DNA of 64,000 nucleotides, taken from SURF-21 sp964529285 (GTDB taxonomy: Bacteria; Actinomycetota; Geothermincolia; Geothermincolales; RBG-13-55-18). A model generated the notes under the pieces. It saw only the letters and a list, made by a program, of their open reading frames with translations, did not search any database and had not been told where the DNA came from. Of this stretch, positions 43,898-50,875 are shown piece after piece. The translations under genes were made by a program, and so were the position numbers. The DNA is taken from positions 1 through 64,000 of the forward strand of contig CAZGWK010000014.1 in the NCBI GenBank assembly GCA_964529285.1. The letters run 5' to 3'. The stretch's first letter is position 1. Every line of letters starts with the position of its first letter.

Positions 43898-44069
43898 CTT
43901 TCCCCCTTGTACGTTACTGCGGGTGAGTCTCTACCCGCTACCTTCACCTGTACCGGCCTGTCCCGACGACCGTCCGCACCGGAGAGATCTTCATGGAGCT
44001 CCCCACCCTCCGAACATCGCCGCTGCACCTCTTCCACATATCTTCAGACTTCAGAGATCAGACTTCAGA

Positions 44070-45233
44070 CTAGAAAGACTTGGGTAGTCCGTAGCACTGC
44101 GCGATGAAATTCTTGCTCATCTCGTTGGACAGGGGGCTGAAGACCATCTGCTGCGAGTCGCGCCAGTAGCGCTGGATGTCCGCCTCCATGGTCACCCCGT
44201 AGCCGCCGAATATCTCCATGCCCACGGTGGCCGCGTCGAGGGCCATCTGGGAGGCGTAGAGGCCGGCCATGGTCGCCTCGATGTGGTAAGGCCTGCCGGT
44301 ATCGGCCAGCCAGGCACATTTGTATACCAGGTTGCGTGCGTTCTCGATGCCTACCGCCATGTCCGCCAGGTAATGCTGGATGATCATGAACTGCCCGATG
44401 GGTTTGCCGAACGCCTCGCGCTGCTTGGCGTAGGCGAGACAGTCCTCGAAGATCTTTTCCGCCAGCCCCACCGATATCATGGCCACGCCGATACGCTCGG
44501 GGTTGAGGGTGGAGAGCACGTCGTACCAGCCGTTGTTGAGCTGACCGAGCAGGTTGGTCTTGGGCACCCGCACGTTGTCGTAGAAGACCTCGCAGGAGCC
44601 GCAGCAGTGCGTGCTAACCTTGGGGATGGTGCGGATGTCTATGCCCGGGGCGTTCGCCGCTACCATGATGATAGAGAGCGCGTGCGAGCGCTTGGGGTTG
44701 TCGCGGTCTGTTATGGCCACCGTGGTCAGGTAGTCCGCCACGTGCGCCCCGGTGATGTAGATCTTCTGCCCGCTGATGACGAAGTCGTCCCCGTCGGAGT
44801 CGGCGTAGGTGGATATCGCCCCCAGGATGTCGGTGCCCCCCGCGGGCTCGGTCAGCGCGAGGGAGAACCTGAGCTTGCCCTCGGCGATGCGGGGAAGGAA
44901 CTCCCGCTTCTGTTCCTCGCTTCCCAGCTCCACTATGGGCCTGGTGCCGAAGCCGATGGTCGCCCCGACGCCGAGGGCGACCGCCGTCGAAGCCTTGGAT
45001 ATCTCCTCGAAGCCGACCATGGCGGTGACCATGTCGGCGCCGTCGCCGCCGTACTCCTCGGGGACCGACGCGGCGAAGAGCCCCATGGCTGCGGCCTTGT
45101 CCCACACCTCCTGGGGCATGAAGTCCAGTGTCTCCTCCCACTCGCGTATCTTCTCGCTGGTTATCTCCTTGGCGCAGAACTCGCGCACCGCGGCGCGCAT
45201 GAGTTCCTGCTCTTGGGTGAACGCAAAGTCCAT
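44070..45233 (-). CDS. acyl-CoA dehydrogenase with non-standard catalytic motif
   Basis: 387-residue flavoprotein of the ACAD family. FAD and substrate segments are LTEPAGGTDILGAISTYAD (~122) and GQKIYITGAHVADYLTTVAI (~155), with helix-G region NPERIGVAMISVGLAEKIFED (~245) and FGGYGVTMEADIQRYWRDS (~350). The usual Y-E-G-T that supplies the base in medium- and short-chain enzymes is replaced by VFSPLSNEM. The Glu in NPERIGV could serve instead, as in isovaleryl- and long-chain enzymes. Suggests a branched or cyclic acyl-CoA substrate. Six nt separate it from the upstream hydratase gene. Confidence 0.9.
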   Translation of the reverse strand: MDFAFTQEQELMRAAVREFCAKEITSEKIREWEETLDFMPQEVWDKAAAMGLFAASVPEEYGGDGADMVTAMVGFEEISKASTAVALGVGATIGFGTRPIVELGSEEQKREFLPRIAEGKLRFSLALTEPAGGTDILGAISTYADSDGDDFVISGQKIYITGAHVADYLTTVAITDRDNPKRSHALSIIMVAANAPGIDIRTIPKVSTHCCGSCEVFYDNVRVPKTNLLGQLNNGWYDVLSTLNPERIGVAMISVGLAEKIFEDCLAYAKQREAFGKPIGQFMIIQHYLADMAVGIENARNLVYKCAWLADTGRPYHIEATMAGLYASQMALDAATVGMEIFGGYGVTMEADIQRYWRDSQQMVFSPLSNEMSKNFIAQCYGLPKSF

Positions 45234-45239
45234 ATGCGG

Positions 45240-46049
45240 CTATCCTCCTTGTTCCTGTTTCTTCATGGCCTCCAGGGCCTGCAGCGCCATGTTGCGCAGT
45301 GCGGTGGTGTGCTCGGAGTGGAAGAGCCAGGCGATGGCCTCGCGCTCGACGGCCATGGCCGCGTCCCAGGGCATGCCCTGGAAGGAATAGTTGAGCACCG
45401 CCTTGCCCATGCGCAGGGAGTCGGCGGGATTGGCGCACAGCACCGCCACCATCTCGTCCACCTTGGTGTCGAACTCATCATCCGCATATACGCGCGTGAG
45501 CAACCCCATGTCGTAGAACTCGCTGGCGGTGTAGTCCTTGCGCCCGGTGAGGAGGATCTCGCGGCCGCGGAAGATGGGCAGGCACCTGGCCAGGCGCACC
45601 GTCCCGCCCCAGCCGGGCAGGATGCCCATGGTGACCTCGGTGACCCCGAACTTGGTCCTCTCGGATGCGTAGATGAGGTCGCAGGCCAGCGCCAGTTCCA
45701 GGCCTCCGGCAATACAGTGGCCCTTGACCTTGGCCACCACCACCTTCTCGCTCTCGGTGATGGCCCGCACGATGTCCTGCCCGGTCCGACCCATCCAGTC
45801 CATCACGGAATAATGGTTGAAGGTGGGCAGGACGGAAAGGTCGCCACCGGCGCAGAAGGACTTGCCGGCCCCGGTGAGAACGACTACTTTCACACCTTGC
45901 TCGTCCCGCGCGCTGGTGAGGGCTTCCAGCAGTTCCTCCGCCAGTTCCACGTTGATGGCGTTGCGCTGCTCGGGGCGGTTCATGGAGATGGTGCACACGG
46001 CATCCTCAGGACCGCTTATCTCGTAGAGGATCGTGTTGTAGTCAGTCAT
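45240..46049 (-). CDS. enoyl-CoA hydratase
   Basis: The 269-residue crotonase has both oxyanion loops (FCAGGDLSVL at ~65; KGHCIAGGLELALACDLIYA at ~108) and both catalytic Glu residues: the first in GGLEL and the second in FGVTEVTMGILPGWGGT (~137). It should hydrate an alpha,beta-unsaturated acyl-CoA. It differs in this from the crotonase at 31117. GGAGG precedes ATG 46049. Downstream of repeat copy C and directly upstream of the acyl-CoA dehydrogenase. Confidence 0.92.
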   Translation of the reverse strand: MTDYNTILYEISGPEDAVCTISMNRPEQRNAINVELAEELLEALTSARDEQGVKVVVLTGAGKSFCAGGDLSVLPTFNHYSVMDWMGRTGQDIVRAITESEKVVVAKVKGHCIAGGLELALACDLIYASERTKFGVTEVTMGILPGWGGTVRLARCLPIFRGREILLTGRKDYTASEFYDMGLLTRVYADDEFDTKVDEMVAVLCANPADSLRMGKAVLNYSFQGMPWDAAMAVEREAIAWLFHSEHTTALRNMALQALEAMKKQEQGG

Positions 46050-46075
46050 CTAGACCTCCTTCATACTTGAGCTAT

Positions 46076-46200
46076 GTACACGTGCCAGGCCTGGACAAGT
46101 CGTGCCACAATAACGGGATTCGTCAGCGAGGCCGGACTTGTCCAGGCACTGGACACCACCGTGCCGCAGACGGCACGGTCGCTTGCGCGATGCATACTGT
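46076..46200 (+). repeat. dispersed structured repeat, copy C
   Basis: GTACACGTGCCAGG leads into a perfect 12-bp stem CCTGGACAAGTC/GACTTGTCCAGG (46090-46101/46135-46146), then CACTGGACACC. A second perfect hairpin ACCGTGCCG-CAGA-CGGCACGGT (46158-46179) and TCGCTTGCGCGATGCATACT follow. It fills the 170-bp gap between two minus-strand island genes and therefore lies inside a probable operon. Confidence 0.8.
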
Positions 46201-46219
46201 CGATCGTTCCTGCAGACAC

Positions 46220-47539
46220 CTAGAAGTCTTCTTTCATCTCCGGGAGCTTGGGAGGAACGCGCATCTTGGTAACCGGCGTGGCCTTGATGGGCGGACGCCA
46301 GTACTCGGGCATGTACTTCTCCCGACCGGTGTTGGGGTTGCGTACACAGCGCACCGGCATACCGGCAGCCGTGCGCATCAGGCACTCGTTGCAGCGTATG
46401 CAGCGGGTGATGTCTTCGACCCTGCCCTCCGCCACCTTGTTGCCCCATTCCGGGTCGGTGAACATCTGGCGCCCCAGGGATACGATGTCGCACTGTCCCG
46501 TGGCGATGGCCTTCTCGGCGAGCTCCGGATCGTGTACCGAGGGGCAGAACACCGGAACGGCCACTGCCTTCTTGAAATTGGCCGATTCCTCGAGCATGGC
46601 CCCGTCTTCGTCGGGGAAGAAATACTTGAGCGCTTCGTAAGACCCGTCGGACAGGTGGATGTAATCGGCGCCCATGGCCGCCAGGGTGCGCGCAACCTCC
46701 AGCGCCTCCTCGTGGGTTATGCCGCCCTGCAGGTGCTCGTCCGCCGACATGCGCACCCCCAGGATGTAATCGTGCCCCACCGATTCGCGCACCTTCAGGT
46801 AGACTTCCATCATGAAGCGCATGCGGTTCTCGAGGCTGCCGCCGTAGAGATCGGTCCGCCTGTTCGATATCGGCGAGAGGAACTGGTGCTCCAGGTAGCC
46901 GTGGGGCGCGTGCAGCTCGATACCGTCGAACTGGGCGGCCATCGCGAAGCGGCAGGAGTTTGCGAACTCGTCTTGCTCTGCCCGTATCTCGGCCACCGTC
47001 ATCTCGTAGGGCATCTCGCCCATGGCACGCTCGATGAGCTGCGGGTGCGCTTCGAGCGCCTTTGCGAAGCCGCGGGGCATGAGCTCGGGCCTGACCATCA
47101 TGGGCACTATGGAGGGGGCGGGGGGATGCTCGCCTGCATGGGAGTGTCCCTGCCTGCCGAAGCCGATGGACATCTGCACGAAGCAGGCCGAGCCGAAGGC
47201 ATGGACCGTCTCCGCAACCTCGAAGAGCCCCGGCATGTGCGAGGTGTTGTAGCAGTGCAGGTTGGTGGTGTAGGGGTAGCGCGAGGCCAGCCGCGTGCCC
47301 AGCACGCACTCGGTGATGATCAGCCCGCACCCTCCCCTGGCGCGCGCCCCGTAGTAGGCGAGTATCTGCTCGTTGACGTAGCCGCGGTTGTCCAGAGAGA
47401 AGAGGGTGTTCATGGGGGCCAGGGCGATGCGGTTGCGTATCTCTACCCCCTTGATCTCCATGGGGGAGAGCAGGTGCTTGAAGTCACCTTTTCCCGATCC
47501 CTTCTTCGCAGGCTTCTTGGCCGCTTTTTTATCTGCCAT
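46220..47539 (-). CDS. OYE-type FMN/4Fe-4S reductase, short form (3 of 3)
   Basis: 439 residues from ATG 47539, which has CCAGGAGG upstream; the longer ORF overlaps the DUF35 gene. A Lys/Ala-rich start (MADKKAAKKPAKKGSGKG) precedes the barrel: IRNRIALAPMNTLFS, HAPHGYLEHQFLSPISNRRTD (about residue 200; one longer loop shared by the family), SLGRQMFTDPEWGNK. The Fe-S ligands are RCIRCNECLMRTAAGMPVRC. No FAD/NAD(P)H domain. It lies between the DUF35/thiolase pair and the hydratase/dehydrogenase pair, so it may reduce an enoyl-CoA in the same route. Confidence 0.9.
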   Translation of the reverse strand: MADKKAAKKPAKKGSGKGDFKHLLSPMEIKGVEIRNRIALAPMNTLFSLDNRGYVNEQILAYYGARARGGCGLIITECVLGTRLASRYPYTTNLHCYNTSHMPGLFEVAETVHAFGSACFVQMSIGFGRQGHSHAGEHPPAPSIVPMMVRPELMPRGFAKALEAHPQLIERAMGEMPYEMTVAEIRAEQDEFANSCRFAMAAQFDGIELHAPHGYLEHQFLSPISNRRTDLYGGSLENRMRFMMEVYLKVRESVGHDYILGVRMSADEHLQGGITHEEALEVARTLAAMGADYIHLSDGSYEALKYFFPDEDGAMLEESANFKKAVAVPVFCPSVHDPELAEKAIATGQCDIVSLGRQMFTDPEWGNKVAEGRVEDITRCIRCNECLMRTAAGMPVRCVRNPNTGREKYMPEYWRPPIKATPVTKMRVPPKLPEMKEDF

Positions 47540-47568
47540 CTGCTGATACCTCCTGGGATATGTGCCAC

Positions 47569-48042
47569 TTATTTCTTCACCGGGCGCCACTTGGGCAGGG
47601 TGACCTCGCCTGTGACGTCGTCGAAGACCACCTCCAGCTTCATGCCGTTCTCGATCTTCTCGAAATCGTCGCACTCCACGATGTTGGATATCATGCGCAC
47701 GCCCTCCTCGAGGTCCACCATGCCCAGGACGTAGGGGAGGTCGGCCCAGAAGGGGAAGGGCACCCCGAAGTGATTTATGGCGTAGGCGAAGAGGGTGCCC
47801 TTGCCGGAGGCCTCGATCCATTCGTGCTCGTCGGCGTGGCAGGCGGTGCAGTAGAGATAAGGGGGGTGGTCGATGTTGCCGCACTTAGAGCACTTCCTGA
47901 GCACGAGGCGGTGCTCCCGGGCAGCGTCCCAGAATGGCTGGGACCACTTGGTGGGTAGCGGAAGGGGCTTCTCGAGGTCCTCGTCCGTGAGGTTCATCAT
48001 CGCCTTGATGGTCTCGATGTCGATGTGCTGTTTCTCGGCCAT
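47569..48042 (-). CDS. DUF35 OB-fold protein with zinc ribbon
   Basis: The 157-residue protein has an N-terminal helix (FWDAAREHRLVLRKC), a rubredoxin-like zinc ribbon with C-x2-C...C-x2-C (CSKCGNIDHPPYLYCTAC, residues ~50-68), and an OB-fold domain ending EVVFDDVTGEVTLPKWRP. DUF35 proteins form complexes with thiolase-fold partners, for example HMG-CoA-type condensing enzymes and the steroid retro-aldolase Ltp2. Such a partner is encoded immediately upstream (18-bp gap), so this is very probably its obligate subunit and may position the acyl-CoA. Confidence 0.9.
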   Translation of the reverse strand: MAEKQHIDIETIKAMMNLTDEDLEKPLPLPTKWSQPFWDAAREHRLVLRKCSKCGNIDHPPYLYCTACHADEHEWIEASGKGTLFAYAINHFGVPFPFWADLPYVLGMVDLEEGVRMISNIVECDDFEKIENGMKLEVVFDDVTGEVTLPKWRPVKK

Positions 48043-48060
48043 TGCTTTCCTCCTATCCCT

Positions 48061-49263
48061 CTAGCCGGGTATCTCGTTGCCCAGGACACTGAAGTGACAG
48101 TCCATAAAGGCCCCACCGCCGGTGTTCTCGATGAGGAACTTCGCGCCCTCCACCTGGGCCTTGCCCGCCTTGCCCTGCAGCTGCCGTACCGATTCCACCA
48201 GCAGGGCGATGCCTACCCCGGTGCCGGTATGTCCGAAGGACAGCGCCTCTCCGTTGGTGGTCACGGGGTACTTGCCCCCCGGAGATGTCTCGCCCGATTC
48301 CACCAGGGCTCCTGATGTCCCCGGCTCGCAGATGCCCAGGGCGTCCATGATGATCAGCTGGATGCAGGGATAGGAGCCGTAGACCTGGTATATGTCCATG
48401 TCATCGGGCCCCAGCCCCGCCCTCTCGTAGGCCATCCCGGCCGTGGGTTTGAGGTACTCGGCCATGGAGGCGAAATCCTTCATCTCAGCCCGGGTGATGG
48501 TGCGGTGGGAGTAATTGGATGCGTCTCCGAGTGTGTAGACGGGCTTGCTCGTAACCTTTCTCGCCTTCTCCGCCGTGGTCATCACGAAGGCGCTGCCTCC
48601 GTCCCCCAGCACGTTACACATCAGGGTGGTGAGGGGATAGGAGACCATGCGGGCGTTCACCACCTTGTCCACGGTGATCTCCTTGTTGTTGAACATGGCG
48701 TTGGGCTGCAGCATGGCCCAGCGGCGGTTGGCCACGCACACCGAGGCCACCTGCTCGATGGTGGTGCCGGTGATGTTCATGTAGGCCTGGGTGATCATAG
48801 CCGCCAGGGCGTTGTAGGTCATGCCGTAGGGTACTTCCCACTCCACGTCGGAGCCGGCGATGGAGAAATACCTGGCCTGCTCGTTGGGGGTGAACTGGCT
48901 GAACCTCTCCGCGTGGACCACCAGGACGGTGTCGGTCTCGCCGGAATGCAGGATGCCCTCGGCGGTCTTGCGCAGGGAGAAACTGGAGGCTCCTCCCGAG
49001 GAGGTCATGCAGGTTATCTTGCACCCCCTGGCTCCGATGGCCTCCGGCAGGCGCCCGAACACCATCTCCGTGTTGTAGTCGTTCTCCGGGTTGGACATGA
49101 TGTGCTGCGCGCAGAGGATGGCGCCGATCTCGTCCTTGTCTATACCCGCGTCCCGGATGGCCTCCCGGGCCACGGTGTAGGCTATCTCGAACTCGGTGCG
49201 CTCCGGGTAGTTGCCGCAGGGCACCTCCCCGGTGCCGATGATGGCGAACTCGCCTCTGCTCAT
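48061..49263 (-). CDS. thiolase-fold protein lacking catalytic Cys (retro-aldolase-like)
   Basis: The 400-residue protein (from ATG 49263; GGGAG six nt before it) has the thiolase fold with GTGEVPCGNYPERTEFEIAY at the start and SFGHTGTGVGIALLVESV near the end. At the nucleophile position it reads MTSSGGASS, so the Cys of C-A-S-G is absent. IYQVYGSYPC replaces the usual N-E-A-F/H region and the terminal GGGG motif reads GGGAFMD. These changes match the Ltp2/DitF group, which cleave beta-hydroxyacyl-CoAs by retro-aldol reaction with a DUF35 partner. First gene of the right block, downstream of a palindromic operator. In-frame ATG 49284 is an alternative. Confidence 0.85.
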   Translation of the reverse strand: MSRGEFAIIGTGEVPCGNYPERTEFEIAYTVAREAIRDAGIDKDEIGAILCAQHIMSNPENDYNTEMVFGRLPEAIGARGCKITCMTSSGGASSFSLRKTAEGILHSGETDTVLVVHAERFSQFTPNEQARYFSIAGSDVEWEVPYGMTYNALAAMITQAYMNITGTTIEQVASVCVANRRWAMLQPNAMFNNKEITVDKVVNARMVSYPLTTLMCNVLGDGGSAFVMTTAEKARKVTSKPVYTLGDASNYSHRTITRAEMKDFASMAEYLKPTAGMAYERAGLGPDDMDIYQVYGSYPCIQLIIMDALGICEPGTSGALVESGETSPGGKYPVTTNGEALSFGHTGTGVGIALLVESVRQLQGKAGKAQVEGAKFLIENTGGGAFMDCHFSVLGNEIPG

Positions 49264-49338
49264 GATCATCTCCCTTCCCTTCATGCCTCCGGTAGAGGTC
49301 CGGTGGCCTTGCCGTATAAGCGCTCATTAACGCTGATG

Positions 49339-49356
49339 GGAATGACTAGTCATTCC
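49339..49356. promoter_or_regulatory. candidate operator, right copy (perfect palindrome)
   Basis: GGAATGACTAGTCATTCC is a perfect 18-bp palindrome. It resembles the TGAATGA-n-TAGTCATTCA box recognised by the TetR-family regulator FadR of Bacillus. It lies about 49-66 nt downstream of the predicted minus-strand start and 76 bp before the thiolase-fold gene, in the region divergent to the right MerR-TetR gene. Confidence 0.75.
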
Positions 49357-49411
49357 TGAATCATAGTGACTGCTTAGTTATTGGGGCCTTGATTTATCCA
49401 GCGATGCGGCT

Positions 49412-49441
49412 ATTATATTAGGAATAAAGGGGTTAATGCAA
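49412..49441 (-). promoter_or_regulatory. predicted promoter of the right island block
   Basis: On the minus strand TTGCAT (49436-49441) and TATAAT (49412-49417) are separated by 18 bp. The start would lie near 49405, giving a leader of roughly 140 nt that contains the palindrome. Confidence 0.65.
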
Positions 49442-49463
49442 GAATTATCTTATGGTTTCGCTA

Positions 49464-49492
49464 TTGACACGTTGTTTAAATGACTTTACTAT
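49464..49492 (+). promoter_or_regulatory. predicted promoter of the right MerR-TetR gene
   Basis: TTGACA and TACTAT are separated by 17 bp, a near-consensus housekeeping promoter. Its -35 box is 22 bp from that of the divergent minus-strand promoter. The start would be close to 49499, 30 nt before ATG 49529. Confidence 0.75.
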
Positions 49493-49528
49493 AACTTAAC
49501 AGTAACTTAATAGTTGCAGGAGCAGGAA

Positions 49529-50392
49529 ATGGAACATGACGAGAACAGGCCGCTCAAGATATCCGACCTGGAGAAGATATCGGGCATAGGCCGCAGCACC
49601 ATCCATTATTACCTGCGCGAGGGCCTGCTCACCCCACCGCGCAGGACGGGAAAGACCATGGCCTATTACCATGCAGGTCATGTCGAGGAACTGCGCCGCA
49701 TCCGCGGGCTGCAGGAAGAGGGGTATCCCCTCACCATCATAAAGGAGATGAAGGAGGGCTCGCGGACGTGGCAGGAAAGGACGGGCGAAGAGGCGGCGCC
49801 TGCGGCCGACAGGAAGCTGCAGATCATGGAGAAGGCGGTGGAGGTCTTCGCCCGCAAGGGTTACCACAAGGCGAGGATAAGCGATATCACCCGGGCCGTC
49901 GGCCTCGGCCACAGTACTTTCTACCTCTACTTCCCGAGTAAGAAAGCCCTTTTCGTGGAGTGCGTAGACCAGGTCTTCCAGGCCATGTTCAGCGGAGTGT
50001 GGGAGGAGATCAAGCACGAGAAGGACCCCATCAGGCGCATGCGCATGCGGGCGGAGGTGGTGCTCAAATCGCACCCCCAGTTCATAGACATCCTGCAGGT
50101 GCTGCACGGCACGATGGAGGAGGACCCCCGCCTGGAATCGAAGCGCAGGGAGATATACGCTTCGGTGGCCAGGACGGTGCAGAGGGACATCGTCAAGGCC
50201 ATGGAAGAGGGCATCATAAAACCCATAAACACCGAGATCGCCAGCTACATGATGGTGGGATGGCTGGAGACCGCGCCTCTGCTCATGGGGCCTGACAAGG
50301 GGTACTCGCCCGACGACATGCTCGACACCCTGGAGACCATGATGTCTTACTCCATCAGACGGGACGACGGCGGGTCCGGCAGTGGGTGCTAA
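49529..50392 (+). CDS. MerR-TetR fusion transcription regulator, right copy
   Basis: 287 residues with the same two-HTH layout as the gene at 32159. The MerR part is LKISDLEKISGIGRSTIHYY, PRRTGKTMAYYHAGHVEEL and GYPLTIIKEM (residues ~8-75). The linker here is charged (GSRTWQERTGEEAAPAADRK) rather than Gly-rich. The TetR HTH is IMEKAVEVFARKGYHKARIS and VGLGHSTFYLYFPSKKALF (~97-147), and the C-terminal domain matches throughout. Start: ATG 49529 has GGAGCAGGA before it; TTG 49514 is less likely. Presumed ligand an acyl-CoA; presumed target the palindrome at 49339. Confidence 0.88.
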   Translation: MEHDENRPLKISDLEKISGIGRSTIHYYLREGLLTPPRRTGKTMAYYHAGHVEELRRIRGLQEEGYPLTIIKEMKEGSRTWQERTGEEAAPAADRKLQIMEKAVEVFARKGYHKARISDITRAVGLGHSTFYLYFPSKKALFVECVDQVFQAMFSGVWEEIKHEKDPIRRMRMRAEVVLKSHPQFIDILQVLHGTMEEDPRLESKRREIYASVARTVQRDIVKAMEEGIIKPINTEIASYMMVGWLETAPLLMGPDKGYSPDDMLDTLETMMSYSIRRDDGGSGSGC

Positions 50393-50620
50393 AAAGCCGG
50401 TATTTGATGTACAATAGCGCTACAATCAGTATGATTGATCCTTCGGCTCACGGGGGAACGCTACCGGAGGCCGCAAAGAGGGATCGCCGGGTATTTATCA
50501 TAGATAAGGGGGTATTCTATGATAGGTTAATCCTTTGCTTTCCGTACGCGCATGCCTTTTTTCGCGTGCAGTGGAAGCCGGCGGCGGCTTGATACCTACA
50601 AAATTTTTGGGGGGATTGAT

Positions 50621-50869
50621 GTGAACAAATACGTGCGCAACGCCATCCTGGCGGTCGTCCTGGCCGTGGTGGCGTTCTTCTGGATCTGGTTCTTCGATTA
50701 CCTGCTGGCGGAGAAGCCGGTGGAGGCCATACCCCGCGCCATCACCACCCTCTTCGGCGTGGTACTCTCCCTCCTCATCGGCATGCTCCTGGCCGCCCTC
50801 CTGGACGCCGTGCTCTCCCCCGGCCGGGACGCCAAGGCCGCGGAAGCGCCCGCGCTAGCGGAGCAATAG
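50621..50869 (+). CDS. small two-helix membrane protein
   Basis: From GTG 50621, preceded by GGGGGGA, 82 residues: a short N-terminus, helix ILAVVLAVVAFFWIWFFDYL, a basic loop, helix ITTLFGVVLSLLIGMLLAAL, and an Ala-rich tail. No family recognised. Its stop is only six bases before the ATG chosen for the repeat protein downstream, so the two are probably co-translated and may act together at the membrane. The upstream 228 bp contain no other gene. Confidence 0.65.
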   Translation: MNKYVRNAILAVVLAVVAFFWIWFFDYLLAEKPVEAIPRAITTLFGVVLSLLIGMLLAALLDAVLSPGRDAKAAEAPALAEQ

Positions 50870-50875
50870 GTGGTG

